A DNA stretch of 48,663 nt from JAXHUH01 sp034211175 (GCA_034211175.1 JAXHUH010000216.1:1-48663); one strand, 5' to 3'; counted from the first letter of the stretch, positions 16,178 to 24,088 are shown. Numbers and translations: made by a program. The notes: generated by a model from the sequence alone, not told the origin.

Positions 16178-17608
16178 ATGTCCGCCCCTCGTGTCGTCGC
16201 CGTCGCGCCCGCCTCGCCCGCGGCGCGCGCCGGTGTGCAGGTGGGCGACCTGATCACGGCCGTCTGCGGGGAGCCCCCGCGCGACGTGATCCGCTACCAG
16301 CTCCTCACCGACGGCGCCGACCCGTCGCTCGACATCGACCGCGGCGGCCTGGAGCTGACCGTCGAGGTGGCCAAGGCCGACGGCGAGCCGCTCGGCGTCG
16401 AGGTCGACACCCCGGTGTTCGACCGAGTCCGCACGTGCGACAACCACTGCTCCTTCTGCTTCATCCACCAGCTCCCGCCGGGCATGCGCCGCAGCCTCTA
16501 CCTGAAGGACGACGACTACCGGCTGTCGTTCCTCTACGGGAACTTCACGACGCTGACCCGCTTCACCGAGGCCGATCTCGAGCGGGTCGTGACCGAGCGG
16601 CTGTCGCCGCTCAACGTGAGCATCCACGCGACCGATCCCGAGCTGCGGGCCTCGATGCTGCGCAACCGGCGTGGCGCCACCAGCCTGCGGTGGCTGCGGG
16701 CGCTGCTCGACCACGGCGTGGAGGTCCACGGCCAGGTCGTCGTGTGCCCGGGCGTGAACGACGGCGCCGCGCTCGAGCGCACGTTGTGCGACGTCGCCGA
16801 CCGCTACCGCGAGCTGGCCAGCGTGTGCGTCGTGCCGCTCGGGGTGAGCAGGCACTCGACCGAGGCCGAGCTGCGGCCCCACACCGCCGCCGAGGCAGCG
16901 TCCGTCATCGACACGGTGGCCCGTTGGCAGGACGTGTTCGTCGACCTCGTCGGCCACCGCCTGGTCCACGCCGCCGACGAGTACTACCTGCTCGCCGGCC
17001 GCCCGTTCCCGCCCTCCGACGTGTACGGCGACTTCGCCATGCACGAGGACGGCATCGGCATGGCCCGCTGCTTCGAGGACGAGTTCACCGGCCGGCGCGA
17101 CGGCGCCACCGGGCCCCGCGCCGGGTTCTTCGCCTGGGTCGACGGCGCTCCCGCAGCGGGGTACCGGGCCCCGCGGACCACCGGCTGCGCGGTCGTCGCC
17201 CCCGATGGCGGCGACGGCGCCGCCGATGTGGCGGCGGCCCCCGCCTCCGGCGCGACCGCCGTCGCGCTCCGTCCCCGGCGCTCGGCCCCCGTCGCCGTGC
17301 TCACCGGCCCCCTCGGTGCGGCCGTGATCGGTCCGCTCGTCGAGCGCCTCGGGCGTGACGACGTCCGGGTCCTGACCGTGGCCAACCGGTTCTTCGGCGG
17401 CAACATCGGCGTCACCGGCCTGATGGTCGGCTCCGACGTCGCCGCGGTCCTCGCCGACGAGCCCGCCGGCCACCGCTACCTGCTGCCGGACGTCTGCCTC
17501 TCGGGCGGGCGCTTCCTCGACGGCACGAGCCCCGACGACCTCCCCCGTCCCGTGGAGGTCCTCCCGACCGACGGCGCCGCGCTGCGCGCCGCCCTGGAGC
17601 AACGATGA
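16178..17608 (+). CDS. PDZ / radical-SAM protein, DUF512 family
   Basis: A 476-residue protein with an N-terminal PDZ-like domain (about 1-75, PASPAARAGVQVGDLITAV), a radical-SAM cluster motif CDNHCSFCFIHQ (Cys87, Cys91, Cys94; CX3CX2C) and the C-terminal DUF512 region (NRFFGGNIGVTGLMVGSD, LPDVCLSGGRFLDG). Homologues are widespread in bacteria that keep the gene next to der, so a role around ribosome assembly or RNA/protein modification has been suspected, but I know of no established reaction. The ATG is preceded by a TAGCAT hexamer at 7 bases. The stop overlaps the der start (ATGA), which supports functional coupling. Confidence 0.93.
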   Translation: MSAPRVVAVAPASPAARAGVQVGDLITAVCGEPPRDVIRYQLLTDGADPSLDIDRGGLELTVEVAKADGEPLGVEVDTPVFDRVRTCDNHCSFCFIHQLPPGMRRSLYLKDDDYRLSFLYGNFTTLTRFTEADLERVVTERLSPLNVSIHATDPELRASMLRNRRGATSLRWLRALLDHGVEVHGQVVVCPGVNDGAALERTLCDVADRYRELASVCVVPLGVSRHSTEAELRPHTAAEAASVIDTVARWQDVFVDLVGHRLVHAADEYYLLAGRPFPPSDVYGDFAMHEDGIGMARCFEDEFTGRRDGATGPRAGFFAWVDGAPAAGYRAPRTTGCAVVAPDGGDGAADVAAAPASGATAVALRPRRSAPVAVLTGPLGAAVIGPLVERLGRDDVRVLTVANRFFGGNIGVTGLMVGSDVAAVLADEPAGHRYLLPDVCLSGGRFLDGTSPDDLPRPVEVLPTDGAALRAALEQR

Positions 17609-19026
17609 ACGTCGTCGACAGTCCCGAGCCGGTCGCCACCGAGGTCGGCCTCCCCCTCGTCGCCATCGTCGGGCGCCCCAACGTCGGCAAGTCGACGCTG
17701 CTCAACCGCATCATCGGCCGCCGCGAGGCGATCGTCGAGGAGCGGCCCGGCGTGACGCGGGACCGCAAGGAGGTCCGCGCCGAGTGGAGCGGGCACCGGT
17801 TCCGCCTGGTCGACACCGGGGGCTGGCTGCCCGGCGGCGACGCGCTCGACGAGAAGGTGAGCCGCCAGAGCGAGCGGGCGATGGAGGAGGCCGACCTGAT
17901 CCTCCTCGTCGTCGACGTCGTCATCGGCGTCACCGAGGAGGACGACCGCGTGGCCGAGCTCCTGCGCCGCAAGGGCCGGCCGGTGATGGTGGTGGTCAAC
18001 AAGGTCGACTCGTCGCTGCGCAACGGCGACGCCTGGGAGTTCGTGCGCCTCGGCCTCGGTGACCCCTACCCGGTGAGCGCGGTCCACGGCCTCGGTACCG
18101 GTGACCTGCTCGACGGCCTCGTCGAACGGCTCGTCGCGGCCGGCGCGCTGCGCAGCCACGCCGAGGTCGAGGCCGAGCTGGCCGAGACGGGCCCCGTCGA
18201 GGGCCTCGCCGCCCGCTCGGCGCGCGAGGCGGCGGCCGCGGAGGACGAGGCCGCGGAGGGTGCGTTCGCGGTGGCCATCGTCGGGCGGCCCAACGTCGGC
18301 AAGTCGACGCTGTTCAACCGCCTCATCGGCGAGGAGCGCTCGGTCGTCCACGACCTCGCGGGCACCACCCGCGACACCGTCGACACCGTGGTCGTGACCG
18401 ACAGCGGCGCGGTGCGGTTCGTGGACACGGCCGGCATGCGCCGTCGCTCCCGGGTCGACGAGGCCACCGAGTACTACTCGGTCCTGCGGGCGATGCGGGC
18501 GGTCGACACCGCGGACGTCGCCCTCCTGGTGATCGACGCCACCGACGGCGTGACCCACCAGGACCAGCGCCTCGCCGAACGGGTCGACGGTGCGGGCTGC
18601 CCGATCGTCGTCCTGTTGAACAAGTGGGACCTGGTCGACGACGCCGAGGACCGGGCCGACGTGATGCGCGAGGTCGAGCGTCGCCTCGCGTTCGTGGGTG
18701 ACGCCACGGTGCTGAAGATCAGCGCGCAGAGCGGCAAGGGCGTGCACAAGCTGATGCCCGCGCTCGGCGAGGCCATCACCGGCTACCACACCCGCGTGCC
18801 GACCGCCGCGCTGAACCGGGCGCTGCGCGAGGCCCAGCAGCGCCAGCCGGCCCCCGGCGGGGCCCGGGTGCTCTACGCGACCCAGGGCGCCACCGACCCG
18901 CCCACGTTCACGCTCTTCGCCAACCGGGAGATCCCGGCGACCTACCTGCGGTACCTCGAGCGCACGATCCGCGAGGGGTTCTCGCTGGGGGCGACGCCGC
19001 TCAAGCTGCGCGTGCGACGCCGCTGA
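17605..19026 (+). CDS. der: ribosome biogenesis GTPase Der (EngA)
   Basis: Tandem-GTPase needed for 50S ribosomal subunit maturation. The 473-residue protein has two copies of GRPNVGKSTL (from residues 23 and about 227), switch motifs GVTRDR and GTTRDT, DTGGW and DTAGM, the base-specificity motifs NKVD and NKWD, and the C-terminal KH-like domain (RVLYATQGATDPPTFTLFANR). An unusual acidic/Ala-rich linker joins the GTPase domains. In related actinobacteria der directly follows or is fused with cmk; here the kinase/Hsp70/ispH/DUF512 genes lie between. The ATG overlaps the DUF512 stop. Confidence 0.97.
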   Translation: MNVVDSPEPVATEVGLPLVAIVGRPNVGKSTLLNRIIGRREAIVEERPGVTRDRKEVRAEWSGHRFRLVDTGGWLPGGDALDEKVSRQSERAMEEADLILLVVDVVIGVTEEDDRVAELLRRKGRPVMVVVNKVDSSLRNGDAWEFVRLGLGDPYPVSAVHGLGTGDLLDGLVERLVAAGALRSHAEVEAELAETGPVEGLAARSAREAAAAEDEAAEGAFAVAIVGRPNVGKSTLFNRLIGEERSVVHDLAGTTRDTVDTVVVTDSGAVRFVDTAGMRRRSRVDEATEYYSVLRAMRAVDTADVALLVIDATDGVTHQDQRLAERVDGAGCPIVVLLNKWDLVDDAEDRADVMREVERRLAFVGDATVLKISAQSGKGVHKLMPALGEAITGYHTRVPTAALNRALREAQQRQPAPGGARVLYATQGATDPPTFTLFANREIPATYLRYLERTIREGFSLGATPLKLRVRRR

Positions 19027-19072
19027 CGCACCATCAGCGGGCTCCGGGTGACCCGGATCCCGCATCGCCCAC

Positions 19073-19078
19073 TACGCT
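19073..19078 (+). promoter_or_regulatory. -10 of the PP2C phosphatase gene
   Basis: TACGCT ends 11 bases before the ATG at 19090, giving a leader of only a few bases. No Shine-Dalgarno site is present. Confidence 0.45.
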
Positions 19079-19089
19079 TGTGTGGTCAC

Positions 19090-20166
19090 ATGGAGAAACC
19101 GGTCCTTGTGCTGGTCGCCGTCGCCTGCCTGGTCGCGGCCGTCGTGTGGGCCCGTTCGGCGCGCACCCGACACAGGATCGCGACGCGGGTCGAGCGTGAC
19201 CTGGGCTCGCCGGACGCCATCGAGCTGTCCGAGGCGACCTGGGTCAAGGAAGGCCTTGCCGCCGCGACCTTCGCGGCGGCCGCCATCGCGGCCGTCGTCG
19301 CCGCCACGATCGGCGGGTCGGGTGGCGCCGTGGCGTTCATCCTCCTGGTGATCCCCGCCGGCCTGTCCGCCTGGTACGGCCGCGGCTTCACCCGTCAGGC
19401 CCGCCTCGCCCAGGCCCGCTGGGACCTCGAGCGCAAGGCCGAGGAGACTCTGTCCCAGCAGGAGCTGGCGCCGCGACGGTGGGCCGAGCGCCTGGCCCCC
19501 GAGCAGCTGCCCCACATCCCCGGCTTCGAGCTCGGCGGCGTCTACCAGGCCGGCACCGGCCTGATGGCGGGTGACTTCTACGACGTGTTCCGGGTCGGCA
19601 AGTCGCGCCTCGCCGCGGTCATCGGCGACGTGACCGGCCACGGCATCGAGGCGTCGATCACCGCCTTCCAGGCCAAGTACCTGCTGCGGGTGTTCCTCCA
19701 GCAGTTCCGGGACCCGGCGCAGGCGCTCGAGCAGCTCAACACCCAGATGTCGGCCCAGGACCGGGGCGAGGAGTTCATCTCGCTGTGCGTCGTCGTGTTC
19801 GACACCGAGGCCCACACGCTCCGGTACTGCTCGGCCGGCCACCCGGCCGCGTGGCTGTGGCACGACCGGGAGGTGCGCCCGCTGCGCTCCACCGGCCCGC
19901 TGCTGATGCTCGACCCGAAGGGCACCTACTACAGCCGCGAGATCGACCTCGACGAGCACGATCTGTGCCTGCTCTACACCGACGGGCTCGCCGAGGCCCG
20001 CTCGGGGGCGGAGATGTTCGGCGAGGAGCGCATCGCCAACGCGCTGCGCCGCGACCCGGGCGCACCGCCGGAGGTGCTGTGCAAGGAGCTGCTGGAGGCG
20101 GCCAAGGACTTCGCCGCCGGGGTCATCCTCGACGACGTGGCCATCGTCGCCGTCCGGCGGAGCTGA
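19090..20166 (+). CDS. membrane SpoIIE/PP2C-type serine phosphatase
   Basis: A 358-residue protein with hydrophobic N-terminal segments (residues 4-18 and about 55-92, probably three membrane passes) and a cytoplasmic PPM/SpoIIE domain. The domain motifs are LMAGDFYDVF, VIGDVTGHGIEAS, YCSAGHPAAWLW, LCLLYTDGLAEAR and DDVAIVAVRR, which include the metal-binding Asp residues. Such phosphatases usually dephosphorylate anti-sigma-factor antagonists (STAS proteins) in general stress cascades or oppose Ser/Thr kinases. No STAS or HATPase partner gene is nearby, but a GTTT/GGGTA alternative-sigma-type promoter lies 2.3 kb downstream. That functional link is only a suggestion. Confidence 0.9.
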   Translation: MEKPVLVLVAVACLVAAVVWARSARTRHRIATRVERDLGSPDAIELSEATWVKEGLAAATFAAAAIAAVVAATIGGSGGAVAFILLVIPAGLSAWYGRGFTRQARLAQARWDLERKAEETLSQQELAPRRWAERLAPEQLPHIPGFELGGVYQAGTGLMAGDFYDVFRVGKSRLAAVIGDVTGHGIEASITAFQAKYLLRVFLQQFRDPAQALEQLNTQMSAQDRGEEFISLCVVVFDTEAHTLRYCSAGHPAAWLWHDREVRPLRSTGPLLMLDPKGTYYSREIDLDEHDLCLLYTDGLAEARSGAEMFGEERIANALRRDPGAPPEVLCKELLEAAKDFAAGVILDDVAIVAVRRS

Positions 20167-20198
20167 GCGCACGGGCTCGGGGTCGTCCGGCCGCCGAG

Positions 20199-20229
20199 TT
20201 GACGCCGGTGGCGCCTCTGCCGCGAGGAT
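20199..20229 (+). promoter_or_regulatory. candidate promoter of the acyl-CoA carboxylase gene
   Basis: TTGACG (20199-20204) and GAGGAT (20224-20229) with a 19-base spacer. The leader would be about 30 bases and contains the GGGGGA ribosome site at 20253-20258. Confidence 0.3.
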
Positions 20230-20266
20230 CGGAGCGCTCCACCGGAGCAGAAGGGGGACCGCCGTC

Positions 20267-21829
20267 GTGACCACCTCCCACCCCGTCGGTCAGGATCCGG
20301 CGACGAGCACCGCCGAGTCGCTCGCCGCCGCGACCCGACGTGCCGTCAAAGGCAACGTGGAGCTCGTCGGTGACAAGCTCGACCGCCAGAACAAGCTGTT
20401 CGTGCGCGACCGCATCGACCTGCTGTGCGACCCGGGCACGTTCGTGGAGGACGCGCTGCTGGCCAACGCCTCGGCGGACGACCTGCCGGCCGACGGCGTC
20501 GTCACCGGCAGCGGCGAGGTCGACGGCCGGCCGGTGCTGGTCATGGCCAACGACCCGACGGTCAAGGCCGGCTCGTGGGGGGCCCGGACCGTCGAGAAGA
20601 TCATCCGCCTCACCGAGACCGCGCTGCGCGACGAGCTGCCGGTCGTGTGGCTCGTCGACTCGGCCGGCGCGCGGATCACCGACCAGGTCCAGCTGTTCCC
20701 CGGCCGGCGGGGCGCGGGACGCATCTTCTACAACCAGGTGCGACTGTCGGGCCGCGTGCCCCAGGTGTGCTGCCTGTTCGGTCCGTCGGCCGCCGGCGGG
20801 GCGTACATCCCGAGCTTCTGCGACATCGTGATCATGGTCGAGGCCAACGCCTCGATGTACCTGGGCTCACCCCGCATGGCCGAGATGGTCATCGGCGAGG
20901 TCGCGACGCTCGAGGAGATGGGCGGGGCCCGGATGCACGCCACGGTCTCGGGCTGTGGCGACAACCTGGCGAGCGACGACCACGACGCCATCGACCAGGC
21001 CCGGGCGTGGCTCACGTACTTCCCCCGGTGCTTCCGGGAGGACCCGCCGACCTACCTGGCCGCCGCGCCGGCCCGCGAGCTCGACGACACGATCGTGCCG
21101 GAGACCGACACCGCCGGCTACGACATGCACGAGCTGGTGGACGGGATCGTCGACGCGGAGAGCTTCTTCGAGCTCAAGCCGCTGTTCGCCCCGGAGCTGA
21201 TCTGCGGCCTCGGGCGCCTCGACGGCCACCCGGTCGGGATCGTGGCCAACAACCCGGCGCACAAGGGCGGCGTGCTGTTCGTCGACTCGGCCGACAAGGC
21301 GGCCCGGTTCATCTGGCTGTGCGACGCGTTCGGGATCCCGCTCGTGTTCCTGTCCGACGTGCCCGGCTTCATGGTCGGCACCGAGGTCGAGCGCAGCGGC
21401 ATCATCCGCCACGGCGCCAAGATGATCACCGCGGTGTCGGAGGCGACGGTGCCGAAGGTGTCGGTCATCGTGCGCAAGAGCTACGGCGCCGGCCTCTACG
21501 CCATGTCCGGCCCCGCGTTCGACCCCGTCGCCACCCTGGCCCTGCCGACTGCGAAGATCGCGGTCATGGGCCCGGAGGCCGCGGTGAACGCGGTGTACGC
21601 CAACAAGATCGCGGCGATCGACGACGAGGGGGAGCGGGCGGCGTTCGTCGCCCACCAGCGCGAGGTCTACGAGGCCGACGTCGACCTGCTGCGCCTCGCC
21701 TCGGAGCTGGTCGTCGACGCGGTCGTGCCGTTCGAGTCGCTGCGGACCGAGATCGCCCGGCGCATCGAGCGGTCACGCCACCGGGAGCGCCACTTCAGCG
21801 ACCGCCGCCACGGCGTCCCGCCGGTCTGA
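20267..21829 (+). CDS. acyl-CoA carboxylase, carboxyltransferase (beta) subunit
   Basis: Transfers CO2 from carboxybiotin to an acyl-CoA (acetyl-, propionyl- or methylcrotonyl-CoA). The 520-residue length and both crotonase-fold halves are typical: N-half DSAGARITDQVQLFPGRRGAGRIFYNQ and GPSAAGGAYIPSFCD; C-half GHPVGIVANNPAHKGGVLFVDSADKAARFI, PLVFLSDVPGFMVGTEVE and KSYGAGLYAMSGPAFDP. Substrate choice cannot be set by eye. No biotin carboxylase subunit is in the window, so it must be encoded elsewhere. The GTG follows GGGGGA by 8 bases. A small zinc-ribbon membrane protein begins four bases after the stop. Confidence 0.93.
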   Translation: MTTSHPVGQDPATSTAESLAAATRRAVKGNVELVGDKLDRQNKLFVRDRIDLLCDPGTFVEDALLANASADDLPADGVVTGSGEVDGRPVLVMANDPTVKAGSWGARTVEKIIRLTETALRDELPVVWLVDSAGARITDQVQLFPGRRGAGRIFYNQVRLSGRVPQVCCLFGPSAAGGAYIPSFCDIVIMVEANASMYLGSPRMAEMVIGEVATLEEMGGARMHATVSGCGDNLASDDHDAIDQARAWLTYFPRCFREDPPTYLAAAPARELDDTIVPETDTAGYDMHELVDGIVDAESFFELKPLFAPELICGLGRLDGHPVGIVANNPAHKGGVLFVDSADKAARFIWLCDAFGIPLVFLSDVPGFMVGTEVERSGIIRHGAKMITAVSEATVPKVSVIVRKSYGAGLYAMSGPAFDPVATLALPTAKIAVMGPEAAVNAVYANKIAAIDDEGERAAFVAHQREVYEADVDLLRLASELVVDAVVPFESLRTEIARRIERSRHRERHFSDRRHGVPPV

Positions 21830-21833
21830 TCCC

Positions 21834-22148
21834 ATGCCCTGGTGCGACACCTGCGAGCGCTGGCACGCCCCGAACGCCCTGACCGAGGACGGCCGCTGCC
21901 CCGTGTGCGGCGAGGACGTGGGCGCGCCCCGCGGTGGTGACCGGGCCGCGGCGCCGGCGTCGGCCGGGGCCGCGGTCGACGAGTCCGCCATCGACGGGGC
22001 CGCGGCACCGGGTCGGTCCGGGGTCGACGAGGCCGCGGGGGAGCGGGTCGGGTTCCCGTGGCACTTCAAGCTGCTGCTGGTGTCGCTCGTCGCCTACCTC
22101 GGCTGGCGGGCGGTGGAGGGCGTCCAGTGGGTCATCCAGCAGTTCTGA
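21834..22148 (+). CDS. small zinc-ribbon membrane protein, function unknown
   Basis: A 104-residue protein with an N-terminal zinc-ribbon (CDTCERWHAPNALTEDGRCPVCG; two CXXC pairs, residues 4-26), an Ala/Asp-rich linker, and one C-terminal membrane helix (FKLLLVSLVAYLGWRAVEGVQWVI). The ribbon would face the cytoplasm if the tail is anchored C-terminally. It starts 4 bases after the carboxylase gene and is likely co-transcribed. I recognise no named family; small zinc-ribbon/TM proteins of this layout are frequent hypotheticals in actinobacteria. Confidence 0.75.
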   Translation: MPWCDTCERWHAPNALTEDGRCPVCGEDVGAPRGGDRAAAPASAGAAVDESAIDGAAAPGRSGVDEAAGERVGFPWHFKLLLVSLVAYLGWRAVEGVQWVIQQF

Positions 22149-22169
22149 GCCCACGCGCCGGCCGGTGAC

Positions 22170-22185
22170 GGGCCCGTCCGGGCCC
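22170..22185. terminator. short hairpin after the zinc-ribbon gene
   Basis: GGGCCCG (22170-22176) and CGGGCCC (22179-22185) with a 2-base loop, 22 bases after the stop. It is a weak candidate with no T-run. Confidence 0.3.
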
Positions 22186-22244
22186 GGAAGGCCGCCGCAG
22201 GTGGCCGGCGGACGGCGATGAACCACCGCGGCGCGATCTTCGGC

Positions 22245-22250
22245 TACGAT
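22245..22250 (+). promoter_or_regulatory. -10 of tRNA-Pro
   Basis: TACGAT ends 12 bases before the first base of the tRNA. Confidence 0.5.
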
Positions 22251-22262
22251 GGCCCGCCGCAA

Positions 22263-22337
22263 CGGGCTGTGGCGCAGGTTGGTTAGCGCGTCGGTCTGGG
22301 GGACCGAAGGTCCCCGGTTCAAATCCGGGCAGCCCGA
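22263..22337 (+). tRNA. tRNA-Pro(GGG)
   Basis: The cloverleaf can be folded by hand. The acceptor arm is CGGGCTG (22263-22269) with CAGCCCG (22330-22336), discriminator A at 22337. The D-arm is GCGC...GCGC, the anticodon stem TCGGT/ACCGA encloses loop CTGGGGG with anticodon GGG at 22298-22300, and the T-arm is CCCGG/CCGGG around TTCAAAT. The first base C is usual for bacterial tRNA-Pro. The 3' CCA is not encoded (CGA follows), so it must be added after transcription. Confidence 0.96.
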
Positions 22338-22343
22338 CGAATG

Positions 22344-22368
22344 GGCGGCGGTCCTCGTGGCCGCCGCC
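22344..22368 (+). terminator. terminator after tRNA-Pro
   Basis: Perfect 8-base arms GGCGGCGG (22344-22351) and CCGCCGCC (22361-22368) with a 9-base loop, followed by TCTTC. It begins 7 bases after the tRNA. Confidence 0.65.
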
Positions 22369-22463
22369 TCTTCGCGTCCGACCCCCGCCCCGCCACGCTG
22401 CCGATCGGCCGTGGGCCCGCCCACCACGGTGGCCCCCACCTTCCTCGGGCGGTCGCTCGCCCC

Positions 22464-22488
22464 GTTTGTCCCGCACCCGGTGGGGGTA
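22464..22488 (+). promoter_or_regulatory. SigB/SigF-type promoter (GTTT-N16-GGGTA)
   Basis: GTTT (22464-22467), a 16-base spacer and GGGTA (22484-22488) match the consensus of SigB/SigF-like alternative sigma factors (GTTT-N14-16-GGGTA). It lies 45 bases before the ATG of the small membrane protein gene. It differs from the TANNNT promoters elsewhere in the window and suggests stress- or phase-dependent expression. Confidence 0.55.
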
Positions 22489-22532
22489 GGCGATCGCCAC
22501 CCGCGAGGGCGGGTGGAGGAGGAACTGACGAG

Positions 22533-23081
22533 ATGGACCTCGTGCTGATCATCGTGGCGATCCTGGTGGTCGCCGCCATCGCCGTCGCCGCCACCATGCT
22601 CTGGACCCGGTCCGGCCGCTCGGCCGAGCTCCGGGAGCGCTTCGGCGACGACTACGACCGACGGCTGGAGTCGACGGGCGACCGCAAGGCCGTGGAGGCC
22701 GAGCTGCGCGACGTGCTCGACCGTCGCGAGGAGCTGTCGATCCGGCCGCTGCCGGCGGAGGACCGTGATCGCTACGCCCACCGCTGGCAGGAGGTGCAGG
22801 CGTCGTTCGTCGACCGCCCCGGTCGGGCCGTGAACGAGGCCGACCTGCTCGTCACCGAGGTGATGGAGCAGCGGGGCTACCCGGTCGACCGGTTCGACGA
22901 GCAGTACGACATGGTGGCCGCCGATCACGCCGCCGTGGCGGACCACTACCGGGCCGCCCACGCCATCCACGTGCGCAACGTCGCCTCGGAGGCGACGACC
23001 GACGACCTGCGTGACGCCCTGCTCCACTACCGGGCGCTGTTCGACGAGCTGCTCGCCGACGAGACGACCGCCAGGACGTGA
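22533..23081 (+). CDS. conserved single-pass membrane protein, function unknown (possibly stress-linked)
   Basis: A 182-residue protein with an N-terminal membrane helix (residues 3-24, LVLIIVAILVVAAIAVAATML) and a cytoplasmic helical region: RFGDDYDRRLESTGDRKAVEAEL, LSIRPLPAEDRDRYAHRWQEVQASFVDRP, ADLLVTEVMEQRGYP and TTDDLRDALLHYRALFDELL. I recognise this pattern as a widespread actinobacterial/proteobacterial hypothetical family, but no function is known to me. The ribosome site GGAGGAGGA (22515-22523) is strong, and a GTTT-N16-GGGTA promoter lies upstream. The next gene encodes a shortened paralogue. Confidence 0.85.
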   Translation: MDLVLIIVAILVVAAIAVAATMLWTRSGRSAELRERFGDDYDRRLESTGDRKAVEAELRDVLDRREELSIRPLPAEDRDRYAHRWQEVQASFVDRPGRAVNEADLLVTEVMEQRGYPVDRFDEQYDMVAADHAAVADHYRAAHAIHVRNVASEATTDDLRDALLHYRALFDELLADETTART

Positions 23082-23202
23082 CGTGGCAGCCGCTCCCGCT
23101 CCGGGAGGCGGCCGCAACCCACGGGCCCGTCCCGGGTGCCGTGGATCCCGCTCGCCGAGGACGACCGCGCCGGGGCTCACCGCGCCCGCGGACGGCTTCG
23201 CT

Positions 23203-23216
23203 CCCCGACGTCGGGG
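23203..23216. promoter_or_regulatory. 14-bp perfect palindrome upstream of the mini-paralogue
   Basis: CCCCGACGTCGGGG lies just before the GAGGAGAGG ribosome site (23222-23230). It could be an operator or an RNA hairpin. GGCTT at 23194-23198 and GGGGAA at 23213-23218 vaguely resemble an alternative-sigma promoter overlapping it. Confidence 0.35.
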
Positions 23217-23238
23217 AAGACGAGGAGAGGAAGCGACC

Positions 23239-23646
23239 ATGACCACCGACCACACCGCACCCACCGGCACGACCGGCTCGAGCACCGTGTCGACGAGCGC
23301 GGCGCCGCCGCCCGATCGCACGGCCCCATCGTCATCGGGCGCTGCGGCTCCCGGCGCGACCGCCACCGCCTCGAAGGGCGGCGCCACCACGCTGATCGCC
23401 GACACCGAGGGCCTGCGCAGCCGCTGGGACCAGGTGCAGACCGGTTTCGTCGACGAGCCCCGCGACGCGGTGCGACAGGCGGACGAGCTCGTGTCCGAGG
23501 CGATCGACGAGCTCACCCGGTCCCTCGCCGGTGAGCGTCACCGGCTCGAGGAGCGGTGGTCCACCGGCGACGACGCCTCGACCGAGGACCTGCGTCTCGC
23601 GCTCCAGCGCTACCGGGACTTCTTCGACCGGCTCCTGACCCGCTGA
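23239..23646 (+). CDS. shortened soluble paralogue of the preceding membrane protein
   Basis: A 135-residue protein. Residues 1-50 are Thr/Ser/Ala-rich and unstructured; the rest repeats two blocks of the upstream protein: SRWDQVQTGFVDEPRDAVRQADELVSEAI (compare HRWQEVQASFVDRPGRAVNEADLLVTEVM) and TEDLRLALQRYRDFFDRLL (compare TDDLRDALLHYRALFDELL). It lacks the membrane helix and the RFGDDYDR and IRPL segments. The ribosome site GAGGAGAGG precedes the ATG by about 8 bases. This points to duplication and trimming, perhaps to make a soluble partner or competitor of the membrane form. The function is unknown. Confidence 0.8.
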   Translation: MTTDHTAPTGTTGSSTVSTSAAPPPDRTAPSSSGAAAPGATATASKGGATTLIADTEGLRSRWDQVQTGFVDEPRDAVRQADELVSEAIDELTRSLAGERHRLEERWSTGDDASTEDLRLALQRYRDFFDRLLTR

Positions 23647-23712
23647 ACCCGGCGGCACGACGGAGTCGGGCTCCGCGCCCGGGACGGCGCTCCCTCCGCC
23701 CGGCGTCCGGAC

Positions 23713-23741
23713 GCGGCCCCGCCCCGACGGGCGGGGGCCGC
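23713..23741 (+). terminator. GC-rich hairpin after the mini-paralogue
   Basis: GCGGCCCCGCCC (23713-23724) and GGGCGGGGGCCGC (23729-23741) pair with one bulged G around a 4-base loop. There is no T-run; it is about 65 bases past the stop. Confidence 0.5.
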
Positions 23742-23820
23742 GGCGCGCCACGGTCGGTGTGACAGCTGACCACCCCAGGTGGGCGACACGACGACCGATG
23801 CTCTTCGTTGGTCCCCGGAC

Positions 23821-23884
23821 GACCGTCGCTTCGACGGTCCTCCACGGCCCGTCACACGGGCGGTGGTCCCCAGCGGAAAGGAGG
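23821..23884 (+). promoter_or_regulatory. structured leader: two hairpins before a perfect ribosome site
   Basis: Hairpin 1: GACCGTC (23821-23827) with GACGGTC (23833-23839). Hairpin 2: CCACGGCCCGT (23842-23852) with ACGGGCGGTGG (23856-23866), 11 pairs with one G-G mismatch and a 3-base loop. The ribosome site AAAGGAGG (23877-23884) follows 10 bases later. The layout resembles a cis-regulatory leader; no known riboswitch class is recognised. Confidence 0.45.
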
Positions 23885-23892
23885 CTCCGACC

Positions 23893-24057
23893 ATGGCCGC
23901 ACACGTCAGCGTCGATCCTCTCCAGCTCGCCTGGCGGCTCGCCGAGCCGTCGATCGCCCCCGACACCCGGGCCCGGGTGCTCGAGCACCAGCCACGCCCG
24001 GTCCGGCGCGCCGCCGAGCGCCTGCTCTGCGCCTGGGGCGTCGATCTCGCCTCGTAG
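23893..24057 (+). CDS. 54-residue protein, function unknown
   Basis: The ATG follows AAAGGAGG by 8 bases, the best ribosome site in the window, which is the main reason to call this short gene. The product is helical and basic (VSVDPLQLAWRLAEPS, VRRAAERLLCAWG), with a single Cys near the C-terminus and no membrane helix. An in-frame ATG at 23779 would give 92 residues, but that stretch overlaps the leader hairpins and has no ribosome site. It is preceded by two stacked hairpins and followed after 43 bases by the leaderless coiled-coil gene. I know no family for it. Confidence 0.55.
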   Translation: MAAHVSVDPLQLAWRLAEPSIAPDTRARVLEHQPRPVRRAAERLLCAWGVDLAS

Positions 24058-24088
24058 CCGGCTCCGCCGTCCGCTCCCGCCCAGCGGG

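Noticed and set aside
22263..22337. tRNA-Pro as an attachment site for an integrated element
   Set aside because: No integrase, no duplicated tRNA 3' end and no change in gene character follow it.
23779..23892. Longer start (ATG 23779) for the 54-residue gene
   Set aside because: No ribosome site precedes it, and the region forms two hairpins, whereas the ATG at 23893 follows AAAGGAGG at an ideal distance.
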